This document shows, piece by piece, positions 10,518 through 22,801 of a DNA stretch of 64,000 nt. The stretch is from Heterodera schachtii. Taxonomy: Eukaryota > Nematoda > Chromadorea > Rhabditida > Heteroderidae. The position numbers and the translations under genes were made by a program. Within the stretch, counting starts at the first letter, position 1. Each line of letters begins with the position of its first letter. The notes beneath the pieces are model-generated. The model worked only from the letters and a program-made list of their open reading frames with translations, was not told the DNA's origin and made no database searches. The stretch is from positions 13,242 to 77,241 of the forward strand of contig SIJG01000077.1 in the NCBI GenBank assembly GCA_023374025.1, given 5' to 3'.

Positions 10518-11842
10518 TCAGATCTGAGGACGGATCATTTGTGATGCTTTGTCCCGATCTTCTTCTGCCGGTGGCGGAGTTAATGGCCTAAATTAAGCGC
10601 AAAATTGAAATTTGGATAAAAATCAAATGCCTTTTTTTAATTGCTCACCCAATGCAATCATTGACACTAACAAGCCAAATGAACACATAATTACAATTGT
10701 TGTCCCAATTTCCGTCTTTCCAATTAACCGCCGCGGTCTCCCCAATAATTTTGAATCGGTTCATTATCCATCGATTGTCCCATTCATTTTCCTTTGCTTT
10801 GGCCAATGTCAGCTTTTCCTTTGTCCATTCGATCACCAATTCAAATGGCACCATTTGCATTGACGGCACACGAACATAAAAATGAATTTGGTAACTGACG
10901 GAAGAAATGGCATTGGCACGGAGAAAATGCTAAACAATTTGGAAAACAAAAATCAGTGATTTGCCAAAAATATAGGACCACACCTCCTTGAAATTGTTGA
11001 CCCAATCGAAGTTCGCTTGTTCGTTGTAATTTTTGCAACGCAATCGCTTGGGTTGGCCATCTTTTCTCGGAGAGTGCAACCATTTGGACAATGCTTGGCC
11101 AACAGAAATTGTTGCATTTTGCCCATCAAAATCAGCACCAATCGCCTCGGGCAACCGACCAAATGAATCGATGGAATTCAATTGGTTGAGATCGGTGAGA
11201 ATTGTCGGCGAAGTGCGACGAAGCAAATTGTCCAAATGACCACCATGGGAAAAGCGTAAGTGGTGAATGTTTGCCGAAAAAATTGGCCAAATTTCACGAA
11301 CAAAAATATCCCAAATCCGTTGGCCATGCGTGGTGTATGAACAAGGAAACCACAAATGTAAATCGGTGCCTCTTTTGTCGAAAATTTGGTGATTTAAACG
11401 AAGAAAAGCGATGACGGAGTCATCGATGTAACTGAAAATGGAACGAATGCTTTTTATTGCCATAAAGCTCTGATTTTTAATTACTCAATCTGAAGGCGCT
11501 TAAAACGGATTTTGCTGGGCAACGGAAGGTCGGGCAATGGAAATGGCACGGAATTGACAGCGTCGATAAACACAGCTAATTCTGGTGCCGTCGCTGTTGA
11601 GTCACTGTCCTTGCGACGAATTATGATTTGTCTCCAAATTGTCAATTCGCTTTTGCCATTGAAATGTTTGTCCACCAACGCATTGAAACGTGGCGAAAGC
11701 AATGCCAATTTGAGGCCGAGTTGGGCATGGTCAAAGGATGGGAAAATGTCCATCCAAACGTCGTTGCAAATCCAACTGAAATTATGGAAAAATAGTTTAG
11801 CTAAATAAATGAGAAATTTGTGACTTTTTACCGTCGGTTCAT
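10518..11842 (-). CDS. F-box-like family protein, intact copy A
   Basis: Five exons (11832-11842, 11485-11775, 10984-11431, 10649-10929 and 10518-10587), all GT-AG and all phase-compatible, give 366 residues. The first exon codes only MNRR. The segment at residues 4-45 (ICNDVWMDIFPSFDHAQL...LLSPRFNALVDKHF) has the shape of an F-box: Leu/Ile-rich start, SPRFN, VD.HF. The rest is a nematode-expanded C-terminal region with IWDIFVREIWPIFSANI, QALSKWLHSPRKDGQPKRL and PFELV.EWTKEKLTL. The tail is short, acidic and proline-rich (PLTPPPAEED). F-box proteins usually recruit substrates to SCF ubiquitin ligases; that role here is inferred only from the N-terminal likeness. It is the sole copy of seven in the window without a disabling change. 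Confidence 0.82.
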
Positions 11843-13677
11843 TTTTGTGGCAATTAGCACAATTTGGCCGAGTTATGAATGATGTCGTCACAAATATATA
11901 GCAGAAGAATTAATTGCGTAGGGAAATTTATTTTTATATAATGAGAAACAAAGCGAAAAACAAACATTTTTAACGAAAATCACATTTTATCCAAATAATT
12001 TTTGAATTTTGTTCGCCTTAAATGGTGCCCGAGGAGTTAGACAATGTGCCAATGGGAGGACTTGAGAAGCTCAAAAAACCAAGTTTTTTACAACATTTTT
12101 GGTAATAACTAGGGCTGGGAATTTTAGTGACTAAAAATCTCGAGGCGCTAGTGAAAAAGTTACGTTTTTGAAAAATTTTCAAACTTTTTTTGGTAAATTT
12201 TTTTTTGTTTAAAAAGTCATGAAACCAAATACCCGGGAGTTTTAGAGGTCGCTGATCATGAATATGACAATTATTTGGGCCTATTAAGCAAATTTGGCGA
12301 TAGTTATAAAGTGACAGAATTTGAATTTCATCAAAAACAAAAGGGGGGACCCTTTTGTTTTGCAAAATTTTTTGAGATAAAAATTGTGAATATACTTTTT
12401 ATTCACCATAATTGTACTGTTTTGATGCTTTAAAATGATAGAAAATGGGATGGACAAAAGATAATAAAAAGATTTGATTTGAGTCATCATTTATGCATTA
12501 TTCTAATTGCCTTTGATTGTAGGGCAAAACGGTGACCCAAAAAGACAGTCACAAACTGCCGCAGGCGAAAGAAAGAGTTGGGAAAACTGCAGAAATGAGT
12601 GAGAATAAAACTTTATTATATAATAAATAGAGACCGCAAAAAAAAGCATCAAAAACCGCGAAAAAGGCACTAAAATAGGCACCAAATAAAAGTCAACGTT
12701 GAAGGCTCAAACCAAGCGGAAAATATGTTATTTATGCTTAATATATCGGAATTAGTGCGCAGAAAAAAAGGCATTTGCCTCAAAATGCGGTCTCTAATAA
12801 TAAATTAAAAAAGTACATAAAAATATGATGTTAATTAGGGATTAGAGGGTAATAAAATCTATCCCACTTTAAAAGTGCTTTATATGGGACGGACAATAGA
12901 GGCTGGATCAGTTGGAAAATTTTGCGCAATTTTTGGCAAATATTAAAACTACCGGCAATTTTTTTAATTTTAATTTTAAAAATTAGAGAGTCAATTTTTT
13001 TGTTTGTTTGAGCTATTAAAAAATTCTTTAAAAGAAGTCATTGGCCTAGGAAAAATGGAGCAGCACAAGTTTTTATCAGATTTTATTATAGAATTTCCAA
13101 CATTTTTTTTAATTAAAGTCTTTTTAAGTTCAAGGAAAATCATGATAACATTCAAAATTTTAAGACTGTTTTAAAAACAAATAAAAACAGATGTATCATT
13201 CAAAAAATAAAATAAATTATTTAAGGAAAATGTGTCAATTTAAAAGCATACGATGCCTTTTATAAATTATAATGCCTAACTTTGCCTATTTTGGACTTTT
13301 TGTGCTTAATGCCTATTTTTGTGCCTATTTCGCCATTTTTGGCGCCTTTTTCAGAGTTTTGGGAAAAATTCTTACCAAAATTGCAATAAAAATGAAAAAT
13401 ACACCCCTAAGAATTGAAAAAAAATTTTAACAAAAATTCTTCCCCGAAAATTAATTATTTTTCCTTCATAAAATTTTGGTTTAAAAAATTATTTTAATTA
13501 TGTGTTTTCGTACATTTTTTGCCATTTTTATACATCCGATTTATTTACATATATCTGAGAGGTTTTTCTCCATAAATATACATTTGTCACTAATTTGAAT
13601 TATAATCGGTCGGTCATTTTTAATTAATTCATTTCTTTCTTCTGCGGCAGATCACTGTTTTGTTCTTTTGTACGTCA
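11843..13677. other. No gene seen; AT-rich repeats upstream of copy A
   Basis: At 12110-12165 one end of a 'ctagggctgggaattttagtgac' element (compare 39224-39762) is visible without a partner nearby. Frames here are short, Phe/Lys-rich and lie in AT tracts. The stretch at 13500-13677 resembles the 3' flanks of the F-box copies. Confidence 0.5.
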
Positions 13678-13756
13678 CTAATTGTCAGCAGAAGACGGCC
13701 CTTTTGTGATGCTTTGTCCGGCTTCTTCTTCTTCTTCCGGTGGCGGAGACAATGGC
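13678..13756 (-). pseudogene. Solo last exon of the F-box-like family
   Basis: It matches exon 5 of the family exactly in form. An acceptor precedes GCCATTGTCTCCGCC, the frame reads PLSPPPEEEEEAGQSITKG, and it ends in TAG. The family 3' flank follows, but no exons 1-4 precede it within 1 kb. It is a remnant of an eighth copy. Confidence 0.8.
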
Positions 13757-14707
13757 CTTAATTAAGCGCAATTTGAATTATTTAAACAAAATTAAATCCC
13801 TATTCGAAATGAAAAATGAAAAAATTTTCCAGTAAAAATTGGCAATTTTAAAAATTTTTTAGCCAATTTCTTAACTAAATGCATTAAAAATTCAAAAATT
13901 TTCCCGGCGGCGCCTATCGGCACCGCCGGACCCTCATTTTGCCTTATGTTTGCGCAGATTTAACCAAAAAAGGCAAAAAATAGTCCGTTTTTGGAGAAAG
14001 ATGGCTAAAAATTCCATTTTTTGTTTGTCTACGGCGCTGAAAATTTTAAAAGGACTGGGAGGAGCAAAAAAAAAAAAAAGCTCTTAAGCTTTTTTTAAGT
14101 TATTGCTTCGCGATTAAACAATTAACAAAAAAGTTATCCATGAAAATAGCGAAAAGACGAAATTTTTGAAGTTTTTTCTTAATAATTTTTTTAAAGACTA
14201 GAAATTTAACGCCAACTCCACTGTGCAGAGAAAACATAGTTTGACTCTTTATCATTACGTCGGTCAGTTTTCAAAATTCAAAAACCAAGTTGAATAAAAT
14301 TTATATATGTTAAATTGATTATTTACAGCCAAAAAAATTATTGAATTTCTCATGGAATTTCGGCAAATTTCAAACAATTGTGTTACAAATAGAACTAGTA
14401 TTTTTAGACAACGTAAGAATCGACACTAAATTTTCAGGAAAATTTTTTTCATTAAATTTTTAAAATTTTTCTGGTTTTTTAACAAATATTTGTCACAGCC
14501 CTAGTGATCAGCGATCCCGAAAACCCATACTGAAAAATCAATTTTCTCAAATTTTCGTGTTTTCGTAAATTTTTTGCCGTTTTATATGTCCGATTTATTT
14601 ACCGAAATTGCGAGGTTTTTCTTCATGAAATGCATTTGATCACTGATGATTATTAAATAATTCATTTCTTCTTCTGTGGCTGATCATTGTTTTTGTTGTT
14701 TTGTCCG
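13757..14707. other. No gene seen; repeats
   Basis: It holds a GC-rich dyad motif (13903-13932, 'cccggcggcgcctatcggc') between AT tracts, then the family 3' flank again (about 14555-14707) in front of copy B. No open frame of note. Confidence 0.5.
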
Positions 14708-16683
14708 TCACTCATTGTCAGCAGAAGACGGCCCTTTTGTGATGCTTTGTCCGGCTTTTTCTTCTGTTTCTGTCGGTGGCGGAGACAATGGCCTAAATTA
14801 AGCGCAAAATTCAAATTCGGATATTTTTCAATTGCTCACCCGATGCAATTAGTGCCACTAAAAGGCCAAAATAACACACGGTTACAATTGTTCCAATTTC
14901 CGTATTCCCAATTAACCGCCGCTGTCTCCCCAATAATTTTGCATCGTTTCATTATCCAACTATTGTCCAATTCCTTTGTTTTGGCCAATGTCAGCTTTTC
15001 CTTTGTCCATTCGTTCACCAATTCAAATGGCACAATTTGCATTGATGACGCACGAACAGTAAAATGAATTTCGTAACTGACGGAAGAAATGGCATTGGCA
15101 CGGAGAAATTGCTAAACAATTTGATTGGAAAAAACAATCAGTAATTTGTCGTGATTATTGTGGCCACACCTCCTTGAAATTGTTGATCCAATCAGTGTTC
15201 GCTTGTTCGTTAAAATCTGCACAACGCACTCGCTTTGGTTGGCCATCTTTTCTCGGAGAGTGCAACCATTTGGACAATGCTTGGCCAGCAGAAATTGTTC
15301 CATTTGGCCCATCAAAATCATCACCAATCGCCTCGGGCAACAGATCAGATGTATCGATTAATTCAATTGGTTGAGATCAGTGAGAATTGTCGGTGAAATG
15401 TGACGACTCAAATTGTCCAACTGATTACCACCGGTAAAGCCCAAGTGGCGAATGTTTGTTGAAAAAATTGGCCAAATTTCTTGGGACAAAACATCCCAAA
15501 TTGGCTGGCCATTCGTAGTATGTGCGGAAGAAACCCACAACTGTAAATTGATGCCTCTTTTGTCGAAAATTTGGTGATTTGAACGAAGAAAAGCGACGAC
15601 GGAGTGATCAATGTACCTGAAAATTGAATGAATGCTTTTATTGCCATATAGCTCTGGTTTTAATTACTGAATCCCAAGGTGCTTAAAACGGATTTTGCTG
15701 GGCAACGGATAATCAGGCAATGGAAATGGCACAAATCCGCCATTTATCTGCACATAAAGTTTCGTTTCTGATCCGTTGTCCTTGCGATGAATTTCCATCT
15801 TTCTCCAAATTGTCAATTCGCTTTTGCCATCGAAATGTTTGTCCACCAACGCATTGAAACGTGGCGAAAGAAGTGCCAATTTGAGTCCAAGTTGAGCATG
15901 GTCAAAGGATGGGAAAATGTCCATCCAAACGTCATTACACACCCAACTGAAATTATGGGAAAACAGTTAAGTTAAATAAATGAGGAATTTGTGACTTTTT
16001 AAATTCATTACTAGGGTTATAAGTTGTATGATTTTGCATATTTTTTCTGCGCATATGCTATGAAGAAAGGGGCTCAAAAATAAAATTTCTGCGTTAAAAT
16101 TTTTTGATTTGGTGAAAGTTTTTAGTGCATATAAATCCATATTTTGGGGGTTTTCGAGAATAAATGCATATTTGGCCATTTTTGGGTTTTGAGAGCATAT
16201 TTTGGTCATTTTTTGGAAATTTTCATAAGAAAAATACGATAAAAGCGAAAAATACACCCCTAAAGATCGACTTTTTGGAATTTTTTTAAATATACACCCT
16301 TAAAAATCGAAAAATTTTTAAATTTTTATAAGAATTTTTGGAAAAAAAAATTTCTGTATATAAAAATGTAATTTTGTTTTAGCATATAATAAAAATTTAT
16401 ATAAATTTGGAAATTCAATATTTTTGCAATTATCTAAAAAATGCTCGTTAGACCTTGTTTTGGTGTTTTATAAGTCAATTCTTAATTTATACACAATTTT
16501 TGGCATTTTTTGAGGGCTAAAAGCCATTTTTGTCAGCTTTTTAAGGCATATTTTAGTGCATATTTGGGCATTTTTCGGGTTTTTAGGGCATATTTTGGGG
16601 GGTTTTTAGTGCATATTTTATGCGCATATTTGGCATTTTTTAGTGCATACAACTTATAACCCTATTCATTACCGTTGGTTCAT
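14708..16683 (-). pseudogene. F-box-like family copy B, frameshifted
   Basis: Exon 1 is 16673-16683 (MNQR) and exon 2 is 15668-15946 (CNDVWMDIFPSFDHAQL). Exon 3 starts at 15616, and exons 4 and 5 follow, ending in TGA at 14708. A one-base loss near 15358 (AAT-TAA where other copies read AAT-TCN-ATC) stops the frame in exon 3. The downstream sequence is still family-like in another frame (QALSKWLHSPRKDGQPKR). Exon 4 (KEKLTLAKTKEL, WIMKRCKIIGE) and exon 5 look intact. Intron 1 is swollen by a 653-bp hAT-like insertion. With only one break, an assembly error remains possible. Confidence 0.8.
16012..16664. mobile_element. hAT-like MITE in intron 1 of copy B
   Basis: 'tagggttataagttgtatg' at the left is mirrored at the right. 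The exact 8-bp duplication TTCATTAC lies at 16004-16011 and 16665-16672. The interior repeats 'gcatatttttggg' in both orientations. It lands just after the donor site of exon 1. Confidence 0.92.
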
Positions 16684-17197
16684 TTTTGGCAGCAATTAGC
16701 ACAAAATAGCAGAATAATTAATTGCGTTGGAAATCTTTATTTTTATATAATGAGTAAAGCTAGAGTTTTTATAAAAATGCGGAAATATTTACTAAAATAG
16801 GTGCTAACCCTCCCGTTTTAGGTTTTTATGTGCTAAAAAGTCGCTCTAAATCAAAAATTATTCGGAGAAAATGTTCTGAAGAAAGTTATGAGAAAAAATA
16901 CATGTCCGCAAACTTTTGGGACAATGAGAGATGTTTTTTTCGAAATTTTGTTTTTTGAATAACTTTTTAAAACATCATTTAAGCGGTGGGGGTCGGTTTA
17001 GTACGGCCGGTTTAGTACGGCCGTTTTAGTACGGCCGTTTTAGTAGCCAGTTTAGTACGAGGGTCAGTTTAGTATGGCCGGTTTAGTACGAGCGTCGGTT
17101 TAGTACGGCAAGCTGTTTTTGTCCAAAATATATTCTACACCGATTTTTTTTTCGAAAAATGTTTAAAATTAATAACCTAATATTTATCAATAGGTTA

Positions 17198-17659
17198 CGG
17201 AACCCGTCGGTTGGGCCCTCACGATTGGGCCCCCACGTTTGGGCCCTCACGTTTGGGCCCCCACGTTTGGGCCCCAGCATGTTTTTCCACTTAAGCTTTT
17301 TTCTTTGGCATCTAAATCCAACATTCTTGGTATCATTCGAAAGCTCTTAACATGCTCTATTAGCTTTACCAAAAGCGAAAAGATTTTCAAGCCTGGAAAT
17401 ATTTTTATTAAGAAAAAACTTCAAAAATTTCGACTTTTCGCAATTTTCATGTGTACTTTTTTGGTAATTGTCTAATCGCGAAGCAATAACTTAGAAAAAG
17501 CTTCTAAACACTTTAAGCTTTCGAATGATACCAACAATGTTGGATTTTGATGGCATAAAAAAAAGTTATAGGAAGTTATAGTGGAAAAATATGCTGGGGC
17601 CCAAACGTGAGGGCCCAAACGTGGGGGCCCAAACGTGAGGGCCCAACTGACGTAGACCG
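17198..17659. mobile_element. Nested element with 'gggccctcacg' repeat ends
   Basis: The left end has five 'tgggccc.cacg' units and the right end the inverse units. ATAGGTTA flanks at 17190-17197 and 17660-17667. The interior is the common 'cattcttggtatcattcgaaagctcttaaca' palindrome. Confidence 0.78.
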
Positions 17660-17807
17660 ATAGGTTAACAACGAAAAAAATAACAAAGCATTGAAAAATT
17701 ACGGTCGCTTTTCATAATTAGCCTAGGCTTAAGCCAAAAGCTTAGGCCTACTCTAAGTAATTTTTCGAATTGCCTGTGTATGAGTGTCATGATACTTATG
17801 TTTAACA

Positions 17808-17958
17808 TAGAGTGCCACGGGACCGGGCCGGGAATCCCCGGTCATCCGAGGTCCCGGTCCCGGTCCCGAAAAAAATCGAGGTCCCGGTCCCGGCTTCTCA
17901 GGTCCCGGCAAGTCCCGGTCCCGGTTTTGGCAAAAATTCCCGGTCCCGTGGCACTCTA
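17808..17958. mobile_element. 151-bp hAT-like MITE with 'ggtcccggtcccg' interior
   Basis: 'tagagtgccacgggaccggg' is mirrored at the right end. The exact 8-bp duplication GTTTAACA lies at 17800-17807 and 17959-17966. The interior is GC-rich tandem 'gtcccg'. Confidence 0.92.
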
Positions 17959-18496
17959 GTTTAACAACGAAATTTTAGTTAAAAAAGATTACTGAATACC
18001 GGACAAAAAAATAGGTTTCCTCTTAGTTATTTGGACGGCTAAAATACCACGGACCAGGGATGGCACGGACCTGGTTTCCGAAAAATTTTTGAGCCTCAAA
18101 TGCCATCCCTGCCATGGACACAAAATGTCATGGACGCGTAAAATGTCATGGGACGCGTAAAAGTGTCGAAAGTACTCAGTGTCTAATTTACCCAGTGTCG
18201 AAATTACATAGCGCCGCAAAAACGGCTTGCCGTACTAAACCGACCCTCGTACTAAACCAGCCGTACTAAACCGACCCTCCTACTAAACTGGCCGTACTAA
18301 AACGGCCGTACTAAACTGACCCGGTCCGCATTTAAGCGATAAAAATAAACAGAAGATTCGATGCAGAAAATTTTTCTCATTTATATGCAAATTTTGAAGC
18401 GGATTTAACAACAGCAGGATGAAGTGAATTCGGGTTTTCTCTAATAACAGAGATAAAGAAATAGTACGCCAAAATGAGAGATGTTTTTTCTCTGCA

Positions 18497-18523
18497 CTCT
18501 CTCTCTCTCTCTCTCTCTCTCTT
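18497..18523. repeat. CT dinucleotide microsatellite
   Basis: About 13 CT units in a row, directly visible. Confidence 0.95.
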
Positions 18524-18595
18524 TATTGGTTCATGTCTCGTTTTTGAAGGCGTTTTAGCCCCTACCCCAAAATCAATCAAATAGATCAATTTGAC

Positions 18596-18997
18596 CAAGG
18601 GCGTAGGCAGGGGGGGGGGGCTGAGGGGGCTAAAGCCCCGCCCCCGAAGCCCAAAAAAAAGAAAAATTTTCAGTAATTTTCTTGAAATTTTAGCAATTTT
18701 CTTAACAAAATAGCATTAAAATACTCAAAATTTTTCCCGGCGGCGCCTATCGGCACCGCCGGACCCCAATTTTTACCATATTTTTGAAAAATGAAGACCA
18801 AAATGGCAAAAAATGGTAATTTTTTGGCGAAAAAACGGTTAAAATTTTTTGTAGAATACACCCCTAATTCGGGATTTCAACAAACGAAAAATACACCCCT
18901 AAAAACCGACTGAAAAAAGAAAAATACACCCCTAAAAATCGAATTTTTGACTTCAGCCCCCCCCCCCCCCGAAGCCAAGGGTCTGGCTACGCCTTTG
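18596..18997. mobile_element. hAT-like element with C/G-run ends
   Basis: 'caagggcgtaggcag' plus a G-run at the left is answered by a C-run and 'ctggctacgcctttg' at the right. Flanks AATTTGAC and AATTTGAA match at 7 of 8 positions. It contains one copy of the GC-rich motif (18736-18765) and repeated 'aaaatacacccctaa'. Confidence 0.75.
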
Positions 18998-20416
18998 AAT
19001 TTGAATGATTATTTTTATTACACTAAAAAATTACAGAAAATACGGATAAACTGTAGTGAACGCCCCGTGAAAAAAAGGGTCAAATAATATACCAATCGAT
19101 TCGTCTCGAGAAGCTAAGCATAGAAAAATATGTCTCGAGTTGCGGAAATGCCAAAAAACCGGTTTTTGAACCGGTTTTAAACCTCGAAATTGAGTGAAAA
19201 GGGGGGCTTTTGGCCCTTTAAAATGGTCAAATTCGGACAAATTTGGTATCATTCGAAAGCTCTTAGATGAGCTAAGTCTAAAAACAAGGTATAAATTCGA
19301 ATCAATGCCATTTGAGCACTGGGACAACTGAGTCCCAGTGAAAATGGACACTTCAGTACCAAAAAAAGTTTCTCTTATGTAATGCACTAAAATCGTTTAG
19401 GCTTGAATATCGAGTATTGCGCTAAAAAACCGCCGCACACTCGACTACGGCGGCCAGTAGGTGGGGCGAGACTACGGGCTACGGCGGAAGAAGTCCGCGC
19501 GTGATCCGCAGGCGGTTGACTGATTGGCGGGGGCCCTCGCAGTCAACCTGTGGCGCTCGTCAGACTTTTTCCTCCGCCCTCCGTCTCGCCCCGCTACTTG
19601 CTCCGGGACTGGGTCGTTTTGGCGCCGACGTTTTGGCGCCAGCCTCAGTTTTTTGATTATAACTTTTTTCTTTGTCGATCAAATACAATAATCTTGATAT
19701 CATTCGAAAGCTCCTCACATACACTATTAGCCTTTGAAAAGGCGAAAAGATTTTTCTAGCCTGAAAAAATTTATTAAGAAAAAACTCCAAAAATTTCGAC
19801 TTTTTTGGAATTTCATGTTATAACTTTTTTGATAATTGTCTAATCGCGAAGCAATAATACCTTAGAAATATCTTCTAAACATGTTAAGCTTTCGAATGAT
19901 ACCAACAATATTGGATTTGGTTGACAAAGAAAAAAGTTATAATCCGAAAACTCCTTTTTTCAATTTGATGTTTATTATAGTTCTTTTTTCGCGATTTTTG
20001 GTGCCTTTTTAGTCGTGTCTATACAAATAACATGTCGAATTAATAATCAATTCGACCGGTTCACGGGAAGTGGTTAAATTCTGAAAATGGGATATGACCT
20101 GATTTTAATGACAAGCACTGTACCGTTATTGGAACTACAAATTGCGTATGAAAACTTCATACCCTGCATTTTTCGTTTTAATTGGTACATACCAGGGATG
20201 GCATTCCGAGGCCCTAAAAATTTTCAGAAATCGGAATTCCGTTCCATCCCTGGTATATATTTATGGGAATCGTGACGAGAGAAAAATTATATTTAAACGG
20301 AAAAACAACAACAAATGAGAGAGTAAAAACGAGCATCAAAATGATCAGATCACTCTTATTGATCACAATAATTCAAAATGATCAAAAATTTCTCAAACGC
20401 ATTAATTAAATCACTT
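18998..20416. other. No gene seen; inverted-repeat arm and palindromes
   Basis: It holds the GC-rich arm at 19415-19535 (entered separately). A copy of the 'ttttggcgcc...ataactttttt...tcattcgaaagctc' palindrome covers about 19615-19950. A small dyad, 'accagggatgg' to 'ccatccctggt', lies at 20191-20261. No coding signal. Confidence 0.55.
19415..19535 (+). repeat. GC-rich inverted-repeat arm, left
   Basis: It starts 'tattgcgctaaaaaaccgc' and runs through 'gactacggcggccagtaggt' to 'gcggttgactgattggcgg'. The reverse complement of this whole block, with few differences, is at 30831-30952. The arms face each other, 11.5 kb apart, and the right one is 0.9 kb past the Maverick capsid relic. Confidence 0.85.
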
Positions 20417-21715
20417 TCACATAATTGGACACCATTTGCGACGTGGAGACAAAGGCCTAAAAATTCGGCATAATTTTTTAAATAAAATAAAACAAAATGC
20501 TTTTTTGTTGCTCACCCAATGCCAGCTTCGACGTAATAATGAAACTCGACAGTGTTCAATCCGTCCAAATTTTGGGCTGCCCATTGAACCGCCGTCGCCG
20601 TCTCCCCATTTTGGCACCGTTTCATTACCCATCGGTCTTCTTCCGCCCAATAATCTACGATTGCTTTGATCAGTGTCAGCTTTTCCATGGTCTGTTCGTT
20701 CGCTAATTCAAATGGCACAACAATTTGCGTTGACGGTTGATGGACAGTAAATTGAATTTGGTAGCTGACCGAAGAAATGGTGGCACAGAGAAATTTCTAA
20801 ACAATTTGGAAAACGGACGGACATTAATTAAATGCAATCAAAATCAGTTGCTTAAAGCCACACCTTTTTGAGAATGTTGGCCCATTCCATATTTGGTGGC
20901 TCCTTCAAAAAGAAATGCAATTGCTTCGGTTGGCCATCTTTTCTCGGAGTGTGCAACCATTTTGACAACATTTGGCCAGCAGAAATTGTTGCATTTGGCC
21001 CATCAAAATGATCATCATAATCAGTCGCATCGGGCAACAAAGCACCGGAATAGATGGAATTCAATTGGTCGAGATCAGTGAAAATTGATGGCGAAATGCG
21101 ACGACGCAATTTGTCAAAAAGAATGCCATTGGAAACGCCCAAGTGGCGAATGTTTGCCGAAAAAATTGGCCAAATTTCACGCATAATAACACCCCAAACG
21201 GGCTGCTCATCGGCTGTTGCAAACGAAACAGTCAAGCGCAAGTGCATTTGTTCCAAATTTGCTGATTGGAGCGGAGAAATGCAATGACGGAATGGTCGAT
21301 GTAACTGCAAATGGAAAATGAATGCTTTTATGGGCCACATAATGGGGAATGCTTTTGAATTACCAAATCCAAACGGATTTAAAAACAAATTTTGTTGGGC
21401 AGCGGAAATGGCACAGTTTTTCCACAACGGATGCGCACAGCTAATTCTGGCACCGCTGTGGCACTGTTCTCGCGAATGATGATTCGTCTCCAAATTGTCA
21501 ATTCCCTTTTGCCATTGAAATGTTTGTCCACCAGCAAATTGAAACGTGGCGAAAGCAATGCCAATTTGAGGCCGAGTTGAGGACGATCAAAACAGGGCAA
21601 AATGTACATCCAAACATCGCTGCAAACCCAACTGAATTGTGGAAACAGTTTAGTTGAATAAATGAAAGCAATTTTGTAGTAACTTAATTAAAATTCCTTA
21701 CCGTCGTCCGTTCAT
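20417..21715 (-). pseudogene. F-box-like family copy C, multiply frameshifted
   Basis: Exon 1 is 21702-21715 (MNGRR). Exon 2 starts at 21631 (SDVWMYILPCFDRPQLGLKL) and stops early at 21379, where an extra T turns the KIRFK-like end into a TAA. Exon 3 shifts frame again near 21230, so its two halves read in different frames (YIDHSVIAFLRSN, then REIWPIFSANIRHLG). Exon 4 is diverged (PFELANEQTMEKLTL). The tail is basic (PLSPRRKWC) instead of acidic. With at least two independent breaks it is a pseudogene. It is the most diverged copy. Confidence 0.85.
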
Positions 21716-22801
21716 TTTTTGTGGCAATTCGTAGCACAAATTTGTCGTATTTTGAATGATGTCACACAAAAATGGCAGAATCAGTGCGTTGGAAATGTTT
21801 TATTTTTATAATGAGAGGAAAATTGAAAAAACAAACAAACATTTTTATAGTCACGAAAAAGGTGTAAGTTTAGAATGACCATTTTTTGATGTTGCAATCG
21901 TTTATGAATGGTTGTGACCAAATTTAGCCTGTTTTAATCAATTTAGGAATGAAAGTGTGAATTCTAAAATTTTCTTTTCAAAAAGGGGTCCTACCATCCG
22001 TACCAGCAGGTGTTTTCGACAGTGATTGGTTTCGACAGTAGTTTTACATTCTTTTTTCTGTATAATTTACGGGACCCAAGCGTTTGGGCGCGGGCGCCAG
22101 CATGTTTTTGCGTTTTTTTCCAAGAATTGTCCTTTATTTTGGCATGACCTCCTTATTTTATGTTATTGTTTGATTTGAAATGAGTGAAGCGGGACCGGAA
22201 ATTTTGTGCAAAACCGGGATCTAGCCATCGGTTTTGTCCGGGAACCGGGAAATTTTAAAATTCCAATTTTAATTTATTTCAAGTGAAAATATTAAATAGA
22301 CTTTTTGTTCGAATTCGGGTCCAGGATTATATTTCGTCTAGTTTTGGCTCTGGATTTATGAACGATATTTTCACAAATAAATGTTAAAAAGGCAGTTTTC
22401 AAAAAAAATTATCTCTATCTTTTACAATTCGACCAAAATCGCAAAAACTGGCATTTTAGGTAAATAACAAATTACACTCAAATTTTCAAAATTCTTCAGG
22501 GAATTTCGGCAAATTTCAAAAAATTTGTTACAAATAGAGAGTGATCAGCAATCACGAAAATCCCTGCCTAACAAATGAATTTTTGTTGAATATTTTGTGC
22601 AAATCTAAAAATTTTAATATTTTCGTACCTTTTTTACCATTTTTATTTTTATATATCCGATTTATTTACCGAAATTTAGAGGTTTTTCTTCATAAAATTG
22701 CATTTGATCACTGATTTCAATTATGATCATCAATCGGTCATTCTTAATTCACTCATTTCTTCTACAGCTCATCGTTATGTTTTTGTTGTTTTGTCCATCA
22801 C
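21716..22801. other. No gene seen; upstream of C and 3' flank of D
   Basis: AT-rich. It contains scattered fragments of dispersed repeats ('gttcgaattcgggtcc' at 22310, 'gggcgcgggcgccagcatg' at 22085) and the conserved family 3' flank from about 22620. Confidence 0.5.

Larger units (their letters stand above)
16986..18328. mobile_element. Composite foldback with tandem 'gtttagtacggcc' ends
   Basis: Both ends are arrays of 'ggtttagtacggccg' in opposite orientation. CATTTAAGCG (10 bp) flanks at 16976-16985 and 18329-18338, a Mutator-like length. Two younger insertions lie inside (17198-17659 and 17808-17958), with a fragment of the 'acgcgtccca' family at 18130-18160. Confidence 0.85.
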
